Shown here: piece by piece, positions 1 through 4,690 of the stretch | Position numbering within the stretch: the stretch's first letter is position 1 | Layout: every line of letters starts with the position of its first letter | Source of the DNA: DAOVDI01 sp965373045 | GTDB taxonomy: Bacteria; Acidobacteriota; Aminicenantia; Aminicenantales; Aminicenantaceae | DNA length: 6,681 nt | Reading direction: 5' to 3' | NCBI GenBank assembly: GCA_965373045.1 | Contig: CBDVEQ010000145.1 | Location: forward strand, 1 to 6,681 | Made by a program: the position numbers and the translations under genes | The notes under the pieces: model-generated | Told to the model about the DNA's origin: nothing | The model's input: the letters and a program-made list of their open reading frames with translations, nothing else | Database searches by the model: none

Positions 1-33
1 GACTTCTATAGACTGTTTTTCTTTGGCCTCTCC
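1..33 (-). repeat. 33-bp dispersed repeat, left inverted copy
   Basis: The reverse complement of these bases matches 4216-4248 at 31 of 33 positions, with differences only at the 12th and 25th bases. The match stops abruptly at base 33. The copy begins at the window edge with a GACTTCTATA unit like those of the decamer array beside the right copy, so it probably continues outside the window. The two copies face each other and enclose three genes. Confidence 0.8.
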
Positions 34-152
34 TCGACTCGTGAATAATCCAGGTTAGTGGTGATGAGCCGCATCTTCGCCATGACAAAAAATTGTGCAT
101 TCTGTTGTAAGTTGTTCATTATCCGCTTTTCTTAGTCCCGCATCTACATGAT

Positions 153-187
153 CTTTCCACAGTCTTTTCCACAGTTTTTGTGGAAAA
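153..187. promoter_or_regulatory. Cluster of three DnaA-box-like nonamers with a 9-bp stem
   Basis: CTTTCCACA (153-161) and TTTTCCACA (165-173) lie on the plus strand and TTTTCCACA (179-187) on the minus strand. The last two form a perfect 9-bp inverted repeat with a 5-base loop. TTTTCCACA fits the relaxed DnaA box TTWTNCACA. The hairpin lies 6 bp past the antiporter stop codon and could instead aid termination or protect the mRNA 3' end, but it is AT-rich and no T-run follows it on the minus strand. Function is inferred. Confidence 0.35.
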
Positions 188-192
188 ATTAG

Positions 193-1899
193 TTATTTCT
201 TGTCTTCACTAAAAAGCCCGTGCACAAGGTCTTCGCACATGCCGTCAGGACTGTCCAGATCCTTGATCCCCTCGAGTAGATCTTTCAATTCCAGTATCTC
301 CTCGGCAACGATCAACTTAATCAGAGGTTTATTGTCGATATCTGTTGTCAGCTCGATTCCACGGTTTTCCTGAATGAGAGTTACAAAAACATCTTCTTTT
401 TTGATGTGATAGATCTGAGTGTTCAGATTTACCCTGTGAACAAAAAAGTCTTCATTACTAAACGCCTGTAATATCCGCATGCGTATAAAATCAGAAATAT
501 GGGTAGATGGGAACTTCAACTGAATGCGGCATCCAATCTCATCATCCCTTGCCAGTTTTTGGTTTCTCAGTCCGGTTCCACCATCAAAACTTTTTATAAG
601 GATGGGTGGAGCAATAATACTGGCTATCAGAAGAGTCATGATAGCAACTCCGAACATGTCCTGACCAATGGCTCCTGATGAAAGTCCTATGCTTGCCACA
701 ATAAGAGTTACTTCCCCTCTAGGAAGCATGCCTGCACCTATACGTAAAGCCCCCTTTATATTAAAACCCGCTAAATAAGCTGGAATCCCGCATCCAACAA
801 TTTTCCCAACGATCGCACATGCTGTATATATTAGCCCAAAAATGACAATACTTCCCAAGATAGAAAAATCCACCATCATTCCCATAACACAGAAAAAAAC
901 TGGCACCAAAAATTGATAAACACCATGTAGCCTCTCCCGCAGCTCATTTGCCACATCTGTTTGAGACAGGGAAAGTCCAACAACATAAGCACCGATGATC
1001 ATGGCCAGTCCTGCCATTTCTGCCAGTCCTGACAGAAATAAGGCAATTCCCAGTGCAACACCGGCCATGGCATCGTTTGAACGGAACCACTTCAATCCCT
1101 TTGATATTTTCTTTGCAAACAAAATTCCCAGAATTGTAAGGATCAACCAAAAACCAAATGCTTTGATTGCGATAAATGCTATTTTTCCCCAGTCAACCTG
1201 TCCTCCGCTCTGGCTGATCTTTGCGATCCCAACAACAACAGCCAGAATGATAATGCCGATAACATCGTCCAGAACTGCCCCTGCAAGGATTGTTACGCCT
1301 TCCGGAGAGGACAGTTTTTGTTTTTCGCTCAGTATGCGCGCTGTGATCCCCACAGATGTTGCAGTTGACAGTGTCCCGAGAAAAAGAGCAGTGGGCGACA
1401 TAAATGAATCAACACCTGGAAGCAGAAGAACAGCAACCATATCTCCCAGGAAAAAAGATAGAACAACACCCCCAAGCCCTACAAGAGTGCCTATACCTGA
1501 AAATTTTAGAAAAGTCGGCAGATCAGTTTCTAACCCCGCCAGAAAGAGCAATACGATAGAGGCAACCACAGCCAGCCCATAAAGTTCAGGGGAAATAGGA
1601 AGAACTGCTTCTATTTTTGGAAACAGAGGCTGGTTTAAAATAGGGATTGAAAACGCACCCAATGCGTATGGGCCGATGATCATACCAGCCACTAATTCCC
1701 CCAGTACACGCGGTTGTTTTAAATACCGCGAAAAAATGATGCCAAAAAATCTGGCTGCTATCACAATGATGGCAAGCTGGAGGACCAGTGTTGTCATAAG
1801 ATGGCCCATATCGTAGCCTGATGTATGGTCAGAAGCAAATACACAGGAAAACGAGGATAGAAACAGTCCAAACAGTATAAAAAAACGCCTTGAGATCAT
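193..1899 (-). CDS. CPA2-family monovalent cation:proton antiporter
   Basis: This is a 568-residue inner-membrane antiporter (Na_H_Exchanger fold), expected to exchange Na+ or K+ for protons. Residues 5-22 look like a cleavable signal peptide (hydrophobic stretch, then VFAS). About 12-13 membrane segments follow to about residue 434. Family marks are LGELVAGMIIGP (66-77), FLAGLETD (119-126), the ion-binding pair D211-D212 in GAVLDDVIG, and PRGEVTLIVAS (393-403). An Asp-Asp pair is typical of electrogenic Na+/H+ exchangers such as NapA, whereas KefB/KefC types usually have Gln-Asp, so Na+ is my favoured substrate. Residues about 440-568 form a soluble acidic tail without the glycine-rich nucleotide motif of a TrkA-N/RCK domain. 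The ATG at 1899 has AAAGGG 5 bp upstream, overlapping the stop codon of the EIIA gene, so the two are an operon. Family is certain; ion and tail role are inferred. Confidence 0.92.
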   Translation of the reverse strand: MISRRFFILFGLFLSSFSCVFASDHTSGYDMGHLMTTLVLQLAIIVIAARFFGIIFSRYLKQPRVLGELVAGMIIGPYALGAFSIPILNQPLFPKIEAVLPISPELYGLAVVASIVLLFLAGLETDLPTFLKFSGIGTLVGLGGVVLSFFLGDMVAVLLLPGVDSFMSPTALFLGTLSTATSVGITARILSEKQKLSSPEGVTILAGAVLDDVIGIIILAVVVGIAKISQSGGQVDWGKIAFIAIKAFGFWLILTILGILFAKKISKGLKWFRSNDAMAGVALGIALFLSGLAEMAGLAMIIGAYVVGLSLSQTDVANELRERLHGVYQFLVPVFFCVMGMMVDFSILGSIVIFGLIYTACAIVGKIVGCGIPAYLAGFNIKGALRIGAGMLPRGEVTLIVASIGLSSGAIGQDMFGVAIMTLLIASIIAPPILIKSFDGGTGLRNQKLARDDEIGCRIQLKFPSTHISDFIRMRILQAFSNEDFFVHRVNLNTQIYHIKKEDVFVTLIQENRGIELTTDIDNKPLIKLIVAEEILELKDLLEGIKDLDSPDGMCEDLVHGLFSEDKK

Positions 1900-1908
1900 A
1901 ATTACCCT

Positions 1909-2358
1909 TTATAATAAGATGTTTAAAATATCTCTGCTTGAATTAGCGTCCAGCAGTTTTTCTCTTGTTTCTACATTCTTCAGTAGTTTGGACACTTCAG
2001 CCAGGAACTGAAGATGTGGACCAGAATGGCTCTGGGGAGAGAGCGTCATAATAAAAATTCTTGATGGTTTTTTATCTATAGAATTAAAATCCACTCCGTG
2101 TGAAGTGCGTCCGATGGCAGCAACCAATTCAGTTATTTCATCTGATTTGCCGTGCGGGATGGCAATGCCATTTTCCATTCCAGTGGACATTTTGTTTTCT
2201 CTGGCCATGACTGCCTTTAATGCGGCCACTTTATTTTTTAATTTCCCATTGGACGTAAGACGCTCAATGAGCTCTATGATAATGCCTTCCTTTGTAACTG
2301 CTGTCATGTCCGGAAAAACCGTATCCTCTGTCAGCAATTTTTTAAGTATTTTTTTCAC
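1909..2358 (-). CDS. ptsN: PTS EIIA domain protein, PtsN (EIIA-Ntr)-like
   Basis: This 149-residue cytoplasmic protein is a single EIIA domain of the fructose/mannitol/Ntr type, close to E. coli PtsN in length (163). The phosphorylation site is His69 in NGIAIPHGKSDE, the counterpart of His73 in E. coli PtsN. A second conserved His occurs in SGPHLQFLAEVSKLL (about 118-132). No IIB or IIC domain or gene is nearby, so it looks regulatory and not sugar-transporting. The start is GTG at 2358, with AAGGA 6 bp upstream. It is first in an operon with the antiporter, 9 bp away. The usual rpoN and hpf neighbours are absent, so it may be a paralogue dedicated to ion homeostasis and the symbol is provisional. 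In E. coli, EIIA-Ntr regulates TrkA and KdpD, which makes a link to the antiporter plausible (inference). Confidence 0.9.
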   Translation of the reverse strand: MKKILKKLLTEDTVFPDMTAVTKEGIIIELIERLTSNGKLKNKVAALKAVMARENKMSTGMENGIAIPHGKSDEITELVAAIGRTSHGVDFNSIDKKPSRIFIMTLSPQSHSGPHLQFLAEVSKLLKNVETREKLLDANSSRDILNILL

Positions 2359-2370
2359 AAGCTATCCTTA

Positions 2371-2395
2371 AAATCAGGATAAAACTGTCTGATTT
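2371..2395. promoter_or_regulatory. Inverted repeat overlapping the ptsN promoter, candidate operator
   Basis: AAATCAG (2371-2377) and CTGATTT (2389-2395) are perfect 7-bp arms separated by 11 bp. They cover the -10 element and most of the spacer of the promoter above, where a dimeric repressor would bind. As RNA the arms would fall mostly before the predicted start site, so a DNA-binding role is more likely than a leader hairpin. No regulator gene is in the window. Confidence 0.45.
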
Positions 2396-2404
2396 AGATG
2401 TCAA
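2376..2404 (-). promoter_or_regulatory. Sigma70-type promoter of the ptsN-antiporter operon
   Basis: Read on the minus strand, a perfect -35 TTGACA (2404-2399) is followed by a 17-bp spacer and TATCCT (2381-2376, 4 of 6 consensus). Transcription would start near 2369, giving a very short leader that begins at the Shine-Dalgarno AAGGA (2369-2365) before the GTG at 2358. Confidence 0.65.
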
Positions 2405-2431
2405 TACATACAGAACAAAAAAGGGTTATTT

Positions 2432-2444
2432 TTGAACAGTTCAA
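2432..2444. promoter_or_regulatory. 13-bp palindrome between divergent genes
   Basis: TTGAACAGTTCAA is a perfect palindrome around a central base. It lies about 50 bp upstream of the TATAAT serving the plus-strand aminotransferase and about 30 bp upstream of the ptsN -35, so a protein bound here could affect either direction. It is unlike the Gram-positive LexA box, which has four bases between GAAC and GTTC. Candidate operator only. Confidence 0.35.
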
Positions 2445-2492
2445 GCAGAAAATCAAGAAGTAAAAATAGGGGAAAATTCTTGTGATTTTTAC

Positions 2493-2498
2493 TATAAT
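2493..2498 (+). promoter_or_regulatory. TATAAT -10 element of the aminotransferase gene
   Basis: A perfect TATAAT lies 29 bp before the ATG at 2528 and would give a leader of about 23 nt. No good -35 is found 16-18 bp upstream (GGGAAA is the 17-bp candidate), and there is no extended -10 TG, so the promoter may need an activator or be weak. Confidence 0.45.
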
Positions 2499-2527
2499 GA
2501 GGATTCATACTCATTCTGGAGACAAAA

Positions 2528-4210
2528 ATGAAAATGTACAGCCTGAACTATATCCGAAGCCAGATCATCGGGAAAGACCTTCTTTTCAAGACTCCTTTCG
2601 GATATCGAAATATGTTTTATGCTGATTATACGGCTTCAGGCCGTTCGCTTCAATTCATCGAAGATAAAATTCTGAACATTCAGAAATCATATGCTAATAC
2701 ACATACCGAGGACGACTATTCTGGAAAATATATGACCTTACTCCTTAATGGTGCTGAAGAACACATAAAAAAAATGGTGAATGCTGGTAAGAACGGAAAG
2801 ATTTTCACAGTTGGCTCAGGTTCAACCGGAGCTTTAAAAAAATTACAGGAGATCATCGGTGTATATATTCCCCCTGTAACAAAAGAGCGGATCAGCAGAC
2901 TCCACACTGATCGTGATCAAAAAATCGTTTCTCCATTAAGATCAATTGAAGTAAACAGACCTGTAGTCTTTATCGGACCTTATGAGCACCATACCAATGA
3001 ATTGATGTGGCGAGAGGCGTTTGCGGATGTAGTGGTCGTTTCATTAGATGATTCAGGTATGATCGATCTAGAAGATCTGGAAAATAAAATATCCTCTCCC
3101 AAGTATCAGGGCAGAACTAAATTTGCTTCCTTTTCTGCAGGATCAAATATCACAGGAATCAGAACCAAAGTCTATGATATTGCCTGTATCTGCCATCAAT
3201 ATAATGTTTTTATTTTTTTTGATTTTGCAGCTATTGCTCCCTATGTAAAGATAGATATGAACAGAGATCCTGACTCTTATTTTGATGCGATCTTTTTTTC
3301 GCCACACAAATTTCTGGGAGGACCGGGAAGTAGCGGAATTCTGATCATCCATGACAAACTTTATAGGAAAGACCTCCCCCCAACTACTGCCGGAGGAGGA
3401 ACAGTTATTTACGTGGGTTTCCGGTATCATGATTTCGCTGATGATATTGAAGCCCGTGAAAAAGCCGGAACACCACCCATCCTTCAGACCATAAAAGCGG
3501 CTTTTGCCATGGAACTCAAGGAGAAAATAGGCATTCAGCTTATAAAAGAAAAGGAAAGAACCAATTTTTCTTATTTTTTAAAAGGGTTAAAGAAAATCCC
3601 GAATATTCAGATCATCGGAACCTATGACGAGAATGTCCAGACTCCGATCTTTTCCTTTAATATCGGACATAAAGACAGGATCCTTCATCCCAAGTTTGCA
3701 ACAAAATTACTGAATGATTTTTTTGGCATTCAGTCCAGGGCCGGATGCAGTTGTGCGGGACCATATGGCCATTTTCTTCTAGGGATAGATGAAAACACTT
3801 CCATCCAATACAGAGAATCAATAGTTGGAGGTTACAACGGGATAAAACCGGGATGGGTTCGGATCAATATTCATTACACCTTTACCAGAGAGGATATCGA
3901 TTTCCTCTTGAATGCAATATCGTTTATTGCGCAAAAGGGACATTTGTTTCTTCAAAAATACAGTTTCAATATAATGACTGCAGAATGGAAATATCTGGGA
4001 TTTGAGAAAGAAGATATAGTTTTTTCACTAGACAACAGTTTTGATACAAAATCCGCAGATATGTCAATGCTGCTTGAAACTAGGAAAGAATACCTGAACG
4101 AAGCGTATAGAATTGCCGAAGACCTCAAATCTTTAGAAGAAACGAAATTTGTTATTGACACCGAAAAAATCGAAAAATTAAAATCATTCTATTACATCCA
4201 CTCCACCTAA
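2528..4210 (+). CDS. PLP-dependent class V aminotransferase / cysteine desulfurase-like protein
   Basis: This 560-residue cytoplasmic fold-type I PLP enzyme belongs to Aminotran_5. Visible motifs in order are YADYTASGR (31-39), the phosphate-binding GSGSTGALKKL (96-106), the pair H154-H155 where PLP-stacking residues sit, D232 in FFDFAA (pyridine nitrogen contact), and the Schiff-base Lys261 in SPHKFLGGPGSSG. RAGCSCAGPYGH (404-415) places C407 and C409 where SufS/CsdA carry RAGxxC, which makes sulfur transfer from cysteine possible. It is 100-150 residues longer than SufS (about 400); the region after about 470 is an additional C-terminal segment of unknown role. GGAGA (2518-2522) lies 5 bp before the ATG; a second ATG at 2534 is a less well-spaced alternative. 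No suf, isc or moco genes are adjacent, so the substrate is unknown and true aminotransferase, lyase or epimerase activity cannot be excluded. Confidence 0.88.
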   Translation: MKMYSLNYIRSQIIGKDLLFKTPFGYRNMFYADYTASGRSLQFIEDKILNIQKSYANTHTEDDYSGKYMTLLLNGAEEHIKKMVNAGKNGKIFTVGSGSTGALKKLQEIIGVYIPPVTKERISRLHTDRDQKIVSPLRSIEVNRPVVFIGPYEHHTNELMWREAFADVVVVSLDDSGMIDLEDLENKISSPKYQGRTKFASFSAGSNITGIRTKVYDIACICHQYNVFIFFDFAAIAPYVKIDMNRDPDSYFDAIFFSPHKFLGGPGSSGILIIHDKLYRKDLPPTTAGGGTVIYVGFRYHDFADDIEAREKAGTPPILQTIKAAFAMELKEKIGIQLIKEKERTNFSYFLKGLKKIPNIQIIGTYDENVQTPIFSFNIGHKDRILHPKFATKLLNDFFGIQSRAGCSCAGPYGHFLLGIDENTSIQYRESIVGGYNGIKPGWVRINIHYTFTREDIDFLLNAISFIAQKGHLFLQKYSFNIMTAEWKYLGFEKEDIVFSLDNSFDTKSADMSMLLETRKEYLNEAYRIAEDLKSLEETKFVIDTEKIEKLKSFYYIHST

Positions 4211-4215
4211 CCTAT

Positions 4216-4248
4216 GGAGAGGCCAAGGAAAAACAGTCTTTAGAAGTC
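4216..4248 (+). repeat. 33-bp dispersed repeat, right inverted copy
   Basis: This matches the reverse complement of bases 1-33 at 31 of 33 positions. It begins 5 bp after the aminotransferase stop codon and runs without a break into the decamer array. With the left copy it forms an inverted pair around a roughly 4.2-kb block containing ptsN, the antiporter and the aminotransferase. Confidence 0.8.
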
Positions 4249-4290
4249 CCTAGAGGTCTATTGAAGTCTGTAGAAGTCAAAGAAGGCCAA
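4231..4290 (+). repeat. 10-bp-periodic tandem repeat array
   Basis: Four octamers recur at exact 10-bp spacing: TAGAAGTC (4241), TAGAGGTC (4251), TTGAAGTC (4261) and TAGAAGTC (4271), each followed by two variable bases. Degenerate units flank them, AAACAGTC at 4231 and AGAAGGCC at 4281. The period is close to one helical turn, so the GAAGTC motifs lie on one DNA face. The left window edge shows the start of a similar unit in the opposite orientation. Confidence 0.65.
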
Positions 4291-4324
4291 AGGCAACTAG
4301 GCCCAAAGTCATTTAATTTACGTC

Positions 4325-4344
4325 ATTCCCGTGTAAACGGGAAT
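4325..4344. repeat. dRS3-like 20-bp palindromic element
   Basis: ATTCCCGT and ACGGGAAT form a perfect 8-bp stem with a GTAA loop. The form ATTCCC-N8-GGGAAT is that of neisserial dRS3 elements, and the context TCATTCCCG...CGGGAATCCAG is like the short palindromes scattered in many proteobacterial genomes (family knowledge). It could fold in RNA on either strand and act as a stabiliser or weak terminator for the convergent genes. Confidence 0.65.
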
Positions 4345-4347
4345 CCA

Positions 4348-4365
4348 GATAAACGAGATAAACGA
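4348..4365 (+). repeat. 9-bp perfect tandem duplication
   Basis: GATAAACGA occurs twice in a row (4348-4356 and 4357-4365), followed by six Ts (4366-4371). It directly follows the dRS3-like palindrome and could be a slippage product or the trace of a target duplication. Confidence 0.5.
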
Positions 4366-4373
4366 TTTTTTCC

Positions 4374-4419
4374 TACTGCGAACGGACGGCATCGCAGCAG
4401 ATGGGATAAGATCGGCTCG
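4374..4419 (+). repeat. Degenerate partial copy of the MITE-like element
   Basis: Aligned without gaps to 4502-4547, bases 4374-4403 match 23 of 30, including TACTGCGAA at one end and GCAGATG at the other with the same 23-bp offset. The next 16 bases match about 10 of 16. It corresponds to the right half of the element 128 bp downstream and lacks the left hairpin arm, so it looks like a truncated, older copy in the same orientation. Confidence 0.5.
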
Positions 4420-4445
4420 TAAATTGTTCGGGCTCGCGTGTGCTA

Positions 4446-4560
4446 TTCACAAGTCTAGATCGCTACAGATGCGAGGCGTGGCGCATGAAGCCGTATTCAT
4501 ATACTGCGAATGCGCCGCAACAAAGCAGATGTGGTGAGCTAGGCTTGCTCGAAGAGTGAA
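4446..4560. mobile_element. MITE-like nested palindromic element, about 115 bp
   Basis: The core hairpin spans 4480-4516: GGCGCAT (4480-4486) pairs with ATGCGCC (4510-4516), and after a small internal loop GCCGTAT (4490-4496) pairs with ATACTGC (4501-4507) with one mismatch around a TCAT loop. Outside it, CTAG (4455-4458 and 4539-4542) and the ends TTCAC (4446-4450) and GTGAA (4556-4560) are also complementary, giving nested symmetry. No coding capacity or transposase is present, so movement would need a protein supplied in trans. The boundaries are inferred, and no clear target-site duplication was seen. Confidence 0.5.
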
Positions 4561-4676
4561 AAATGTCGATAATAAAAGAATAAGTGCCTATGGGTAATGA
4601 ATAATCCCAATACTTGTAATTGAATTTTGTATAGTGCTTAAAAATTTTATTGATGCTAATGGTATCGACAGTTTTC
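4558..4676. repeat. 14-bp inverted repeat pair enclosing an AT-rich segment
   Basis: The arms 4558-4571 (ending TGTCGATA) and 4663-4676 (starting TATCGACA) are complementary at 13 of 14 positions and enclose 91 bp of AT-rich sequence. The left arm abuts the right end of the MITE-like element. The pair may be ends of another tiny element or a long-range stem in the 3' end of the convergent hydrolase mRNA. Confidence 0.4.
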
Positions 4677-4690
4677 ATGAATAGTACAGG

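Larger units (their letters stand above)
1..192. other. Non-coding region downstream of the antiporter gene
   Basis: No credible coding region lies here. It holds the edge repeat (1-33), then a stretch (33-47) whose reverse complement matches 4444-4458, the left end of a MITE-like element, at 13 of 15 positions, then unassigned sequence, and finally a cluster of TTTTCCACA-like nonamers (153-187) just beyond the antiporter stop codon. No standard intrinsic terminator with a T-run is visible for the minus-strand operon. Confidence 0.6.
4211..4690. other. 480-bp repeat-rich gap between convergent genes
   Basis: The gap separates the plus-strand aminotransferase stop from the minus-strand hydrolase stop. 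It carries no supportable gene. Almost every part belongs to some repeat: a 33-bp repeat and decamer array (4216-4290), a dRS3-like palindrome (4325-4344), a 9-bp tandem duplication (4348-4365), a degenerate half-copy (4374-4419) of a MITE-like palindrome (4446-4560), and a 14-bp inverted repeat pair (4558-4571, 4663-4676). No classic terminator with an adjacent T-run is seen for either gene; the dRS3-like stem at 4325-4344 may stop transcription but its nearest T-run is about 20 bp away. Confidence 0.75.

Noticed and set aside
42..51. TGAATAATCC shared with 4598-4607
   Set aside because: A 10-bp AT-rich match is within chance expectation for this length, and the flanks do not align.
995..1582. 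195-codon plus-strand open frame opposite the antiporter gene
   Set aside because: It lies wholly antisense to a well-supported membrane protein and has a Pro/Ser/Thr-rich composition typical of the complement of hydrophobic codons.
3213..3220. Run of eight Ts within the aminotransferase as a possible programmed frameshift
   Set aside because: The reading frame continues intact through D232 and Lys261, and the other frames offer no product; it simply encodes phenylalanines.
3143..3430. Minus-strand frame opposite the PLP-lysine region
   Set aside because: It is a shadow of the strongly supported aminotransferase.
4325..4371. Palindrome plus T-run as an intrinsic terminator
   Set aside because: The T-run starts about 20 bp after the stem instead of directly following it, so the geometry does not fit.
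4463..4678. 71-codon minus-strand open frame in the repeat-rich gap
   Set aside because: It has no Shine-Dalgarno, and its C-terminal half is the translation of the MITE-like palindrome, so it is most likely a spurious frame.
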